DNA from: JACPUX01 sp964517465 | GTDB lineage: Bacteria > Pseudomonadota > Gammaproteobacteria > Burkholderiales > Casimicrobiaceae | Direction of reading: 5' to 3' | Assembly: GCA_964517465.1 (NCBI GenBank) | Contig: CAZFEK010000007.1 | Span: 1 to 64,000, forward strand | Length of the DNA stretch: 64,000 nucleotides | In this document: positions 15,976 to 24,312 of the stretch, one piece after another | How positions within the stretch are numbered: position 1 is the first letter of the stretch | Layout: the number at the start of each line of letters is the position of its first letter | Program-made: the position numbers and the translations under genes | Notes under the pieces: generated by a model | What the model was told of the DNA's origin: nothing | Seen by the model: only the letters and a program-made list of their open reading frames with translations | The model's database searches: none

Positions 15976-17682
15976 ATGAATAGCAGTCTTTTCACTCAGT
16001 CATTAGGCGCCCTCGCGGGGGCGCTGGCCTTGGCGGGCCTCGTGAATGTTGCCCAAGCACAGCAGGCCGCTCCTGCATCTGCGCCGGCGATGACCGCGCA
16101 AGAAAAGGAAATCGGCAAGAAGATCTACTTCGAGCGTTGCGCCGGCTGCCATGGCGTTTTGCGCAAGGGCGCCACGGGCAAGAACTTGGAGCCGCATTGG
16201 ACCAAGAAGCTGCCCGACGGCACCGCCCAGGAGGGTGGCACCCTGAAGCTGGGCACCGCGCGTCTGGACAAGATCATCGGCATGGGTACCGAAGGCGGCA
16301 TGGTGAACTACGACGATATCCTCACCAAAGAGGAAATCGACATCATGGCCCGCTATATCCAGCAGGTGCCGGACGTTCCGCCCGAGTTCAGCCTCAAGGA
16401 CATGGAAGCCTCGTGGAAGCTCCTGGTGCCGGTCGACAAGCGGCCCAAGCAGCCCATGCACAAGGTCAACCTCAAGAACGTCTTCGCGGTGACCTTGCGT
16501 GATACCGGCGAGTTGGCGCTGATCGACGGCGACAAGAAAGAAATCTGGCAAATCCTCAAGACCGGCTACGCGGTGCATATCTCGCGGCTGTCGGCATCGG
16601 GACGCTATGTCTACACCGTCGGGCGCGACGGCCTCGTCACCCTGATCGACCTTTGGTTCGAAACGCCCACCACCGTCGCCACCATCAAGATGGGTTCGGA
16701 TGCCCGTTCGGTCGACACCTCCAAGTTCAAAGGCTTCGAAGACAAATACCTGATCGGTGGTTCCTACTGGCCGCCCCAGTATTCGATCATGGAAGGCGAC
16801 ACCCTCAAGCCCTTGAAGGTGGTTTCCACCCGCGGCATGACCGTCGATGGCGAATATCACCCCGAGCCGCGCGTGGCTTCGATCGTGTCCTCGCACATCA
16901 AGCCCGAGTGGGTGGTCAACATCAAGGAAACGGGGCAGATTCTGCTGGTCGATTACAGCGACATCAAGAACCTGAAGACCACCACTATCGAATCAGCCAA
17001 GTTCCTGCACGATGGCGGCTGGGACGCCTCCAAGCGTTACTTCCTGGTCGCTGCCAACGCCTCGCACAAGGTCGCGGCGGTCGACACCAAGACCGGCAAG
17101 CTCGCCGCTTTGGTCGACACCAAGAAGATTCCTCACCCTGGCCGCGGCGCCAACTTCGTGCATCCCAAGTTCGGTCCGGTGTGGGCCACCGGCCACCTGG
17201 GCGATGCCGTGGTGTCGCTGATTTCCACGCCTTCGGAGAAGAAGGAGTTCGCCAAGTTCAAGGGCAACAACTGGAAGGTCGTCGAAGAGCTGAAGATGCC
17301 GGGTGCAGGAAACCTCTTCGTCAAGACCCACCCGAAGTCCAAGAACCTTTGGGCCGATCTGCCCATGAACCCAGAGCGCGAGAACGCCGAATCGGTGTAC
17401 GTGTTCAAGATGGACGATCTGGCCAAGCCGCCGGTGAAGCTCGATGTCGCCAAGGATTCCGGCCTGCCGGTGACCAAGGCGCTGCGCCGCGCGGTGCATC
17501 CCGAGTTCAGCCAGGATGGCACGGAAGTCTGGATCTCGCTCTGGGGTGGCAAGACCAACCAATCGGCGCTGGTGGTGTATGACGACAAGACCTTGAAGGT
17601 CAAGAAGGTGATCACCGATCCCAAGATGATCACTCCGACCGGCAAGTTCAACGTCTATAACACCCAGTTCGATATCTATTGA
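15976..17682 (+). CDS. nirS: Cytochrome cd1 nitrite reductase, copy 1 (divergent type)
   Basis: A 568-residue periplasmic enzyme that reduces nitrite to nitric oxide. Start ATG after GAAAGGGAG; signal peptide about 1-28. Heme c site C-A-G-C-H at 55-59. The eight-bladed d1 propeller follows with T-G-Y-A-V-H-I-S-R (heme d1 axial His), F-L-H-D-G-G-W, H-P-G-R-G-A-N-F and the C-terminal T-P-T-G-K-F-N-V-Y-N-T-Q. Between about residues 410 and 530 it departs from the Pseudomonas-type sequence: it has T-P-S-E-K-K-E-F-A in place of T-D-P-K-G-H, and K-M-P-G-A-G-N-L-F in place of K-G-Q-G-G-G-S. A second, more canonical copy is at 22043-23785. An FNR-type box lies upstream and nirT downstream. Confidence 0.96.
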   Translation: MNSSLFTQSLGALAGALALAGLVNVAQAQQAAPASAPAMTAQEKEIGKKIYFERCAGCHGVLRKGATGKNLEPHWTKKLPDGTAQEGGTLKLGTARLDKIIGMGTEGGMVNYDDILTKEEIDIMARYIQQVPDVPPEFSLKDMEASWKLLVPVDKRPKQPMHKVNLKNVFAVTLRDTGELALIDGDKKEIWQILKTGYAVHISRLSASGRYVYTVGRDGLVTLIDLWFETPTTVATIKMGSDARSVDTSKFKGFEDKYLIGGSYWPPQYSIMEGDTLKPLKVVSTRGMTVDGEYHPEPRVASIVSSHIKPEWVVNIKETGQILLVDYSDIKNLKTTTIESAKFLHDGGWDASKRYFLVAANASHKVAAVDTKTGKLAALVDTKKIPHPGRGANFVHPKFGPVWATGHLGDAVVSLISTPSEKKEFAKFKGNNWKVVEELKMPGAGNLFVKTHPKSKNLWADLPMNPERENAESVYVFKMDDLAKPPVKLDVAKDSGLPVTKALRRAVHPEFSQDGTEVWISLWGGKTNQSALVVYDDKTLKVKKVITDPKMITPTGKFNVYNTQFDIY

Positions 17683-17692
17683 TCGAACGAGC

Positions 17693-17719
17693 CCGGGCGA
17701 GGCCGGTAGCCTCGCCCGG
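17693..17719 (+). terminator. Stem-loop after nirS copy 1
   Basis: A perfect 11-bp stem (CCGGGCGAGGC at 17693-17703, GCCTCGCCCGG at 17709-17719) with a 5-base loop. There is no T-run, so it may stabilise or attenuate the nirS message rather than end it. Confidence 0.5.
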
Positions 17720-17778
17720 AGCGGGCGCCCGATCATGCGCGGCGCCCTTGGGCAAGTTCACTGGAACAGGATACGACG

Positions 17779-18375
17779 ATGTCTGAGGAAGGCCCGGAAA
17801 ACAAGGGCGGTTTATGGCGCCGGCTGCGAGCCCCAAGTGCCAAGTATTCGCTGCTGACGCTGCTGGTAGTCGGTTTCTTCGGCGGTATCATCTTCTGGGG
17901 CGGCTTCAATACCGCCATGGAAGCCACCAACACGCTGGAGTTCTGCATCTCCTGCCACGAAATGCACGACACGGTCTACCAGGAATACAAGAAGACCATT
18001 CATTACTCCAACCGCACCGGGGTGCGCGCGATTTGTTCCGACTGTCACGTGCCCAAGGATTGGGTGCATAAAGTGGCGCGCAAGGTGCAGGCGACCAACG
18101 AGCTCTACGGCAAGTTCATGGGCACCATCTCCACGCCCGAGAAATTCGAAGCCAAGCGCTTGCAGCTCGCCGAGAACGAGTGGAAGCGCATGAAGGGCTC
18201 GGATTCACGCGAGTGCCGCAATTGCCACAGCTTCGAGGGCATGAATACCGAAGTGCAGAAACAGCGCGCGCGCAAGCAGCATGAGATGGCCCTGCGCGAC
18301 AAGAACACCTGCATCGACTGCCACAAGGGCATCGCACATCAGAAGCCCAAGGGCATGAAAGAAGATGACGAGTGA
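17779..18375 (+). CDS. nirT: NapC/NirT-family tetraheme cytochrome c
   Basis: A 198-residue membrane-anchored quinol-oxidising cytochrome that passes electrons from the quinol pool to periplasmic reductases. One N-terminal helix (about 24-46) and four heme sites: C-I-S-C-H, C-S-D-C-H, C-R-N-C-H and C-I-D-C-H, as usual for NapC/NirT. Its position 96 bp after nirS fits NirT feeding cytochrome cd1. The C-terminus ends in charged Lys/Asp/Glu. Confidence 0.95.
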   Translation: MSEEGPENKGGLWRRLRAPSAKYSLLTLLVVGFFGGIIFWGGFNTAMEATNTLEFCISCHEMHDTVYQEYKKTIHYSNRTGVRAICSDCHVPKDWVHKVARKVQATNELYGKFMGTISTPEKFEAKRLQLAENEWKRMKGSDSRECRNCHSFEGMNTEVQKQRARKQHEMALRDKNTCIDCHKGIAHQKPKGMKEDDE

Positions 18376-18425
18376 GGCAGAACTGCCGCAGTAATCCATA
18401 ACAAACCGCTTTTTTGGAGTTCATC

Positions 18426-19292
18426 ATGCTGAAGACTACCCTCTCCCTCGCCCTGGGCAGCGCCTTCGCCTTGGGCTTGTCTCCCGCCTTGGCCGCGCCC
18501 GACTGGGCCAAGGCGCCGGCCAAGACCATCACGGTGTTTTACCCCGGGGTTTCTCCCATCGAATGGATTATCAAGGGTACCGAACACGGTGGTGCGCGCG
18601 GCCTCAAAAAAGGGGAAACCTGCGCGAGCTGTCACGATGAAGAAGCGGCGGACATGGGTAAAAAAATGGTCACCGGCCAGAAGATCGAGCCCAAGCCGAT
18701 CAAGGGCAAGGCCGCGGCGATCCCGGTGAAAGTGCAGGCGGCCAACGACGGCAGCAATCTCTATCTGCGCTTTAGCTGGAAGCAGCCTGCGGGCGGCGCG
18801 GAGAAGATGGACAAGGACAACGCCGTGAAGCTCGCCTTCATGCTGGAAGACAACAAGGTCGAGCGCGCCAGTCTTTCCGGCTGCTGGGAAACCTGTCACC
18901 AGGATGCCCGCAGCATGCCTGAGGGCAAGGATGACAAGAAGACCAAGTACGTCGCCGGGGCCGACCTCAAGGGCGGCAAGTTCTATGATCTGATCCAGTG
19001 GACCAGCAAAGGCGCGAAACACGACGGTTACGTCGCCGACAAGCGGGTGATGGACGGCGGCAAGGCGCTGGTCGAGGCCAAAGGCGAGAAGAAGGGCGAC
19101 GAGTGGGTGGTGACCTTCACCCGCAAGCTCGCCGGGGGAGGCGAGGGCGATATCACCCTGGCCGCCGGCAAGACCTACAATTTCGGCTTTGCCATACACG
19201 ATGACCATACCAGCGGCCGCTACCACCACGTCTCGCTGGGCTATACCCTCGGTATCGATGCCAAGGCAGACCTCAACGCGGCGAAGCAGTAA
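18426..19292 (+). CDS. Periplasmic heme-binding protein, ethylbenzene dehydrogenase-like (EB_dh) domain
   Basis: A 288-residue secreted protein; ATG at 18426 with GGAG six bases upstream; signal peptide about 1-23 (A-L-A-A). A heme c site C-A-S-C-H-D lies near residue 60. A C-x-x-x-C-H sequence (C-W-E-T-C-H) near residue 157 is an unusual spacing that could be a second heme site. The C-terminal part (D-I-T-L-A-A-G-K-T-Y-N-F-G-F-A-I-H-D) matches EB_dh/DMSO-reductase heme-binding domains. It sits after nirT and likely carries electrons toward nitrite reductase. The exact partner is not known. Confidence 0.82.
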   Translation: MLKTTLSLALGSAFALGLSPALAAPDWAKAPAKTITVFYPGVSPIEWIIKGTEHGGARGLKKGETCASCHDEEAADMGKKMVTGQKIEPKPIKGKAAAIPVKVQAANDGSNLYLRFSWKQPAGGAEKMDKDNAVKLAFMLEDNKVERASLSGCWETCHQDARSMPEGKDDKKTKYVAGADLKGGKFYDLIQWTSKGAKHDGYVADKRVMDGGKALVEAKGEKKGDEWVVTFTRKLAGGGEGDITLAAGKTYNFGFAIHDDHTSGRYHHVSLGYTLGIDAKADLNAAKQ

Positions 19293-19332
19293 CTTCGTCG
19301 GATCGGCCAATTCGCCACGCAAGCGGGGGCAT

Positions 19333-19677
19333 TTGCTCCCGTTTGCGTCGCTGCGGTGCTTGGTGTTGCGATGCTCGCTCATCATCGCCACGGCAGTCTC
19401 GGCCGGCACGGCTTTGGCAGGCGAGGTGCATGAGATCGTGATTCAGGATTACCGCTATGAGCCGCCGCAGCTCAAAATCAAGGCGGGCGATACCGTGCAG
19501 TGGGTGAACCAAGAGAAACGAGTAAGTCACTCGATCTTGTTCCTCGGCGCGGGCGGTTTCGAGTCCGAACGCATCTTTCCCGGCGAAGCATGGAAACACA
19601 ACTTTGCGCGCGCCGGGCGCTATCCCTACACTTGCGGCCCGCACCCCGAGATGAAAGGCCTTGTCGAGGTCGAGTGA
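19333..19677 (+). CDS. Cupredoxin (plastocyanin/azurin-like blue copper protein)
   Basis: A small periplasmic copper protein. Ligands are visible: His in V-S-H-S-I, then Cys, His and Met in Y-T-C-G-P-H-P-E-M, the plastocyanin-type C-x-x-H-x-x-M loop. A signal peptide ends at A-L-A-G. There is no good ATG; candidates are TTG 19333 (after a GCGGGGG run), TTG 19360, GTG 19363 or an ATG at 19189 deep inside the previous gene. I use 19333, with low certainty. Likely an electron donor to NirS, in the place cytochrome c551 or azurin has elsewhere. Confidence 0.75.
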   Translation: MLPFASLRCLVLRCSLIIATAVSAGTALAGEVHEIVIQDYRYEPPQLKIKAGDTVQWVNQEKRVSHSILFLGAGGFESERIFPGEAWKHNFARAGRYPYTCGPHPEMKGLVEVE

Positions 19678-19931
19678 ACCGAGCATCCAGCCTCGTTCGA
19701 GAAAACCGCGCGCTCCCAGGGGAAGGCTTGCGATAGCGCACCCGGATTGGAAGACCCGTTGCCGGAGTGGGGCATAACCCAAGTCGAGCGCTTTCGCCAG
19801 CTCTGGAATCCGGCTAGAATTCGCACCTTCGCGGGTCGAGTGCAGGAAACCCTTGCGCGCCCACTTTGGGGTGCGACAAGCAAAGCGGGTTCCAATCGCC
19901 CCAGCGCGGTCGCGCCGTGGTGCACCCAAAG

Positions 19932-21938
19932 ATGATCCAGCTTCCTACGCTACGCTTTACGACCCCGGTCGGCTGGTGCCGATGGCTCGTTCATCTTTTC
20001 TGCGTTCTGGTCCTGCTCGGCGCGACGAATGCGTTCGCGGTGGAATGGCCCCAACTGGGGCCTTTGTTGCGCAGTTTCTTTCCCCATGCCGATTCATTTA
20101 CCGAGCCGGAGGGTACTCCGCCTTCGGTCGCGGTGGTCGCCAAGGGTGAAATCATAGGCTACGCACTGCTCAGCGCGGATGCAGTCAAGATCCCGGCCTA
20201 TTCGGGCAAGCCGATCAATACCCTGATCGGACTCGACTTGCGCGGGCGCATCGTCGGTCTGCGCATCGTGCACCACGAGGAGCCGATTCTCGCCGCGGGC
20301 ATTACGCAGGAGCGGCTCGATCAATACGTCGCCCAGTATCAGGGCAAATCCGCGTTCGACAAAATCGTGATTGGCGGTGCGCGCCCGGGTTGGATCACGG
20401 TGGATGGGATTTCGGGCGCCACCATTACGGTGATGGTGCAGAACGCCAGTGTGATGCGGGCGGCGAAGCTGGTGGCCGAGGCGCGAGGCATATCCCCGCA
20501 AACCGCGGCGGAAACACCCGGGGGCGGCGAAGCGGCGTCCGCCGCCCCCGGAGCAACTCCTTCCGCGGCCGCTCCGCCGGCAGCAAGCCCTTCGGCCCCG
20601 GCCGTCCCCGCGGCCGCTAAACAGGAACCGGCCTCGGCCGCGCCGTCGCCTGCTTTGCCAACTCCGCGCGCCGATGCGCTTGCTCCGAGACCCGAAAGCG
20701 CGCGCAGCAGGCTGGCGCAACCGTCCCCAGCCAAGCCGGCGGAAAGCGCAAGACCGAAGCCGGCCAAGGCGGAGCAACGCAAGCCCGCTACGCAGGCGGT
20801 GCCGGCGGCAGCACCGGAATCCACCGTCCTCATCGCATTGCCGCCCGCGGAGACGCCCATCGAAACGGTGACTCCGTCGGTGAAAAGCCTGGTCTTTCCG
20901 ATGTTCTTCGGACGCAATGCGCCGGAAGCTCGGAATGCCATGGAGCCGGATTGGACGGCGATTTGGCGGACTCGCAGCTTTGACATTGCCGTGCTGATGG
21001 GCGGCCTGCTGTTGCTTTCGTTCATTTTGGTGTTCCAGGATTGGCTGGCGCGCGATCCGCAACTGTTGACCCGGGTGCGCTTGGGGTTTCACATCTACAC
21101 CTTGTTTTTTATTGGCTGGTGGGGCCTGGCGCAACTGTCGGTGATCAATGTGCTCACCTTCGTCAATTCGGTGATGCACGGCTTTCGCTGGGAGAGTTTT
21201 CTCATCGACCCCATGCTCTTCATTCTCTGGGGTTTTGTCGCGGTTACGCTGCTGCTCTGGGGGCGAGGAGTTTACTGCGGGTGGCTGTGTCCCTTCGGCG
21301 CTCTGCAAGAGCTGGTGCAAAAAGTGGCGCGGCATTTCAAGGTGCCCGAGATCGAGTTTAGCGACGCAGTGCATGAGCGCCTGGTGGCGCTCAAATATAT
21401 CGTTCTGATTTTGATTTTTGGCGTGTCGCTGCAGTCGATCACGCAGGCGGCTTGGTATGCCGAGGTCGAGCCTTTTAAGACGGTCATCGCGATGCGGTTT
21501 CAGCGCGAATGGCAGTACGTATTGTATGCCCTCGTGCTGATCGCCCTGGCTGCCGTGAACCGCAAGTTCTATTGCAAATACCTCTGCCCGCTGGGTGCAG
21601 CGCTGGCGATTCCCGGCCGCTTTCGATTGTTCGAGTGGTGGCTGCGCCGGCGCAAAGAATGCGGCAAGCCCTGCCAGGTTTGCGCCAATCGCTGTCCGGT
21701 GCATGCGATTCGGAGCACCGGGGAGATCAACGCCAATGAATGCCACTATTGCCTCGATTGCCAGGTAATCTACTACAACGATCGGGTTTGTTTGCCCTTG
21801 ATCGATCGCCGCAAACGGCGTGAAGCACAGCTCCAGCGCGTGAATGCCGCTATCGCCGGAAACGACCCGCGTTCGGTGAAGCAGGGTGCGTCGGGACCGG
21901 ACGGAGAACAAGATGCGGCTTCGCCGCCTCGCTCCTAG
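19932..21938 (+). CDS. NosR/NirI-type membrane flavoprotein with ferredoxin domain
   Basis: A 668-residue membrane protein from the ATG at 19932. It has a signal-like first helix, a periplasmic FMN-binding domain with flavinylation motif S-G-A-T-I-T near residues 161-166, and a Pro/Ala-rich low-complexity linker at about 197-313 that is unusually long. Five or more helices follow, bearing two C-x-x-x-C-P motifs (C-G-W-L-C-P near 449, C-K-Y-L-C-P near 548). A polyferredoxin segment (about 577-613; C-x-x-x-C-x-x-C-x-x-x-C-P and C-x-x-C-x-x-C) closes the domain order. NosR and NirI are needed for expression or activity of N2O and nitrite reductases. Location beside nirS favours the NirI role. 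Confidence 0.88.
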   Translation: MIQLPTLRFTTPVGWCRWLVHLFCVLVLLGATNAFAVEWPQLGPLLRSFFPHADSFTEPEGTPPSVAVVAKGEIIGYALLSADAVKIPAYSGKPINTLIGLDLRGRIVGLRIVHHEEPILAAGITQERLDQYVAQYQGKSAFDKIVIGGARPGWITVDGISGATITVMVQNASVMRAAKLVAEARGISPQTAAETPGGGEAASAAPGATPSAAAPPAASPSAPAVPAAAKQEPASAAPSPALPTPRADALAPRPESARSRLAQPSPAKPAESARPKPAKAEQRKPATQAVPAAAPESTVLIALPPAETPIETVTPSVKSLVFPMFFGRNAPEARNAMEPDWTAIWRTRSFDIAVLMGGLLLLSFILVFQDWLARDPQLLTRVRLGFHIYTLFFIGWWGLAQLSVINVLTFVNSVMHGFRWESFLIDPMLFILWGFVAVTLLLWGRGVYCGWLCPFGALQELVQKVARHFKVPEIEFSDAVHERLVALKYIVLILIFGVSLQSITQAAWYAEVEPFKTVIAMRFQREWQYVLYALVLIALAAVNRKFYCKYLCPLGAALAIPGRFRLFEWWLRRRKECGKPCQVCANRCPVHAIRSTGEINANECHYCLDCQVIYYNDRVCLPLIDRRKRREAQLQRVNAAIAGNDPRSVKQGASGPDGEQDAASPPRS

Positions 21939-21959
21939 CGCAAGATGGATCAACGCCTA

Positions 21960-22002
21960 TTGACCGACATCAATGCGCCATCCTCGTCGCTTCTGATCTA
22001 AT
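21960..22002 (+). promoter_or_regulatory. FNR/DNR-type promoter before nirS copy 2
   Basis: TTGAC-CGAC-ATCAA (21960-21973) matches the FNR/DNR box. A -10-like TCTAAT (21997-22002) places a start near 22008, so the box is centred at about -41.5, the class II position. The ATG of nirS copy 2 is 35 bp further on. Confidence 0.75.
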
Positions 22003-22042
22003 CTAAAAGTTTATTTGCTGCTAGTCCAACGAGGAGAAGTTG

Positions 22043-23785
22043 ATGTTCATCCGCAAACTGCTTTTCTGCGCGGGCGTGGTGATGGTGGCGGCGCTGCCGG
22101 CGCTGGCGCTGGCGCAAGCCCAGCCGCAACCGAAACCCGCCGATCACCCCGGCACTCTGCCTGGCGATCTGCGCTACCGCGGCGCACCCGTGCCGATCAA
22201 GCCCGAGGAAGCCAAGGAGACGATTTCGCCCAAGGCCCCCCCGGTTACCGCCGAGGAATTTGCCCGCGCCAAACAGATCTATTTCGAACGCTGTGCGGGT
22301 TGCCATGGCGTGCTGCGCAAAGGCGCGACCGGCAAGCCTTTGACGCCGGACATCACGCTGCCCAAGGGCACTGAATATCTCAAGGTCTTCATCGCTTATG
22401 GCACACCCCAGGGCATGCCCAATTGGCAGACCTCCGGGGAGCTTTCGGAAAAAGACGTCGATTTGATGGCGCGCTTCCTACAGCACGAGCCGCCCCAGCC
22501 GCCCGAGTACGGCCTCAAGGAAATGAAGGCCACTTGGAAGGTGATCGTGCCGACCGAAAAGCGTCCGGCCAAGAAGATGAACAATCTCAACTTGGAGAAC
22601 CTCTTCTCAGTCACCCTGCGCGATGACGGAAAAATCGCGCTGATCGATGGAGACTCCAAGAAGATCATCTCCACCATAGAAACCGGCTACGCCGTGCACA
22701 TCTCGCGCATGTCGGCTTCCGGCCGCTATCTTTTTGTGATCGGCCGCGATGCCAAGATCGACATGATCGATTTGTGGATGGAAAAACCCGCCGTGGTCGC
22801 CACCATCAAGGTGGGCCTCGAAGCGCGTTCGGTCGAGACCTCCAAGTACAAAGGCTTCGAAGACAAGTACGCGGTCGCCGGCACCTATTGGCCGCCGCAA
22901 TTCGTGATCATGAAGGGCGACACCCTGGAGCCGCTGAAAATCGTGGCTACCCGCGGCATGACCGTGGGCGAGCAGGAGTATCACCCCGAGCCGCGCGTGG
23001 CCGCGATCGTGGCGAACCATCACAAGCCCGAGTTCGTGGTCAACGTCAAGGAAACGGGCAAAGTCATGCTGGCGAACTACTCCGATCTCAACAACCTCAA
23101 GGTGACCGAGATCGCGACCGCTCGCTTCCTGCACGACGGTGGCTGGGAGTCCTCGCAGCGCTACGTGCTGATGGCTGCCAATCAGTCCGACAAGATCGTT
23201 GTGATCGACACCAAGGAAGGTAAGATGGAATCGATCGTCAATGTCGGCAAGATTCCTCATCCCGGTCGCGGCGCCAACTTCAAGCATCCGAAGTTCGGTC
23301 CGGTGTGGGCGACGGGTCACTTGGGCGACGAAACCATCAGCTTGATCGGCACCGATCCCAAGGGCCACAAACAAAACGCCTGGAAAGTCGTGCAAACCTT
23401 GAAAGGTCAAGGCGGTGGGTCGGTCTTTATCAAGACCCATCCGAAGTCCAAAAACCTCTGGGTGGATACGACCTTGAATCCGGACGCCAAGATCAGCCAG
23501 TCGATTGCCGTGTTCGACATCAACAACCTCGACAAGGGCTTTGAGGTGCTGCCCATTGCCGAGTGGGCGGGTGTGGGCGAAGGCGCCAAGCGCGTGCTGC
23601 AGCCGGAGTACAACAAGGCGGGCGACGAAGTCTGGTTCTCAGTTTGGAGTGCAAAGGACAAAGAATCCGCCATCGTGGTGTTGGACGACAAGACGCGCAA
23701 ACTCAAAGCCGTGATCAAGGACAAAGCCCTGATCACGCCGACCGGCAAGTTCAACGTCTACAACACTCAGAAAGACGTTTACTGA
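22043..23785 (+). CDS. nirS: Cytochrome cd1 nitrite reductase, copy 2 (canonical type)
   Basis: A 580-residue periplasmic nitrite reductase with ATG after GAGGAG. Signal peptide about 1-24, then a 40-residue Pro-rich arm before the cytochrome domain (heme c C-A-G-C-H at 84-88). The d1 domain has all conserved motifs (T-G-Y-A-V-H-I-S-R, F-L-H-D-G-G-W, H-P-G-R-G-A-N-F, G-G-G-S-V-F-I-K-T-H-P-K). Its C-terminal third (I-A-E-W-A-G-V-G-E-G-A-K-R-V) is close to the Pseudomonas enzyme. It is clearly paralogous to 15976-17682 but not a recent duplicate. It has its own FNR-type promoter and a strong terminator, so it can be expressed alone. Confidence 0.96.
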   Translation: MFIRKLLFCAGVVMVAALPALALAQAQPQPKPADHPGTLPGDLRYRGAPVPIKPEEAKETISPKAPPVTAEEFARAKQIYFERCAGCHGVLRKGATGKPLTPDITLPKGTEYLKVFIAYGTPQGMPNWQTSGELSEKDVDLMARFLQHEPPQPPEYGLKEMKATWKVIVPTEKRPAKKMNNLNLENLFSVTLRDDGKIALIDGDSKKIISTIETGYAVHISRMSASGRYLFVIGRDAKIDMIDLWMEKPAVVATIKVGLEARSVETSKYKGFEDKYAVAGTYWPPQFVIMKGDTLEPLKIVATRGMTVGEQEYHPEPRVAAIVANHHKPEFVVNVKETGKVMLANYSDLNNLKVTEIATARFLHDGGWESSQRYVLMAANQSDKIVVIDTKEGKMESIVNVGKIPHPGRGANFKHPKFGPVWATGHLGDETISLIGTDPKGHKQNAWKVVQTLKGQGGGSVFIKTHPKSKNLWVDTTLNPDAKISQSIAVFDINNLDKGFEVLPIAEWAGVGEGAKRVLQPEYNKAGDEVWFSVWSAKDKESAIVVLDDKTRKLKAVIKDKALITPTGKFNVYNTQKDVY

Positions 23786-23800
23786 TCGTTACCCGGGTTG

Positions 23801-23826
23801 CCCGGGCTTCTCTGCAGAAGCCCGGG
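23801..23826 (+). other. Stem-loop after nirS copy 2
   Basis: Perfect 11-bp inverted repeat (CCCGGGCTTCT and AGAAGCCCGGG) with CTGC loop and no T-run. With the terminator just downstream it may protect the message end. Confidence 0.6.
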
Positions 23827-23838
23827 ACCCCAATCGAG

Positions 23839-23881
23839 CCGGCGCGATTGCGGGGGAGCCCGCGTAGCGCCGGTTTTTTTT
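23839..23881 (+). terminator. Rho-independent terminator after nirS copy 2
   Basis: Outer stem CCGGCGC (23839-23845) with GCGCCGG (23867-23873), inner stem GCGGG/CCCGC, then eight T. This separates nirS copy 2 from the heme d1 genes that start at 23950. Confidence 0.88.
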
Positions 23882-23949
23882 GCTTGCCCGCGCCGCGCTT
23901 TCGCGCTGAACGCTTGACCCATTGCCCGGTCTGAACGCACTCTGCCGCA

Positions 23950-24312
23950 ATGCCCTCGCAAATGCCCTCCATCCGCCAAGGTTACCTTCTGCTCTTTGGT
24001 TTGGCTTTGGTCAAAGTGCCGGCCCTGCTTTGGGCGCAGACTTCGTCCGTTCCAGCGGCGGCGAGGCAGCGTGAATTGGTGCATCTGGTGCGCGAAGACT
24101 GCGGTTCTTGCCACGGGCGCACTTTGAAGGGCGGGCTGGGTCCGTCGCTTTTGCCCGAGGACTTGCGCGACCTGCCGCCGGAAGCGCTGCGCGAGACCAT
24201 ATTGCGTGGCCGCAAGGGCACCGCCATGCCGCCCTGGCAGCAGTTTCTGAGCGAAGCCGAAGCGGCATGGATCGTTGAAAAACTCCAGGAAGGTTTTCCG
24301 GATGTTCAGTGA
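23950..24312 (+). CDS. nirC: NirC-type c-type cytochrome (c55x)
   Basis: A 120-residue periplasmic monoheme cytochrome: signal peptide about 1-29, heme site C-G-S-C-H near residue 51, and a Met ligand candidate in G-T-A-M-P-P-W. Size and place directly before nirF match NirC, an electron donor to NirS and possibly to heme d1 maturation. The nirF start overlaps its end by 11 bp. Two ATG codons (23950, 23962) are possible. Confidence 0.88.
   Translation: MPSQMPSIRQGYLLLFGLALVKVPALLWAQTSSVPAAARQRELVHLVREDCGSCHGRTLKGGLGPSLLPEDLRDLPPEALRETILRGRKGTAMPPWQQFLSEAEAAWIVEKLQEGFPDVQ

Noticed and set aside
20094..21953. Minus-strand open frame of 619 codons opposite the NosR/NirI-type gene
   Set aside because: Shadow of a GC-rich gene; the plus strand encodes clear iron-sulfur and flavin motifs.
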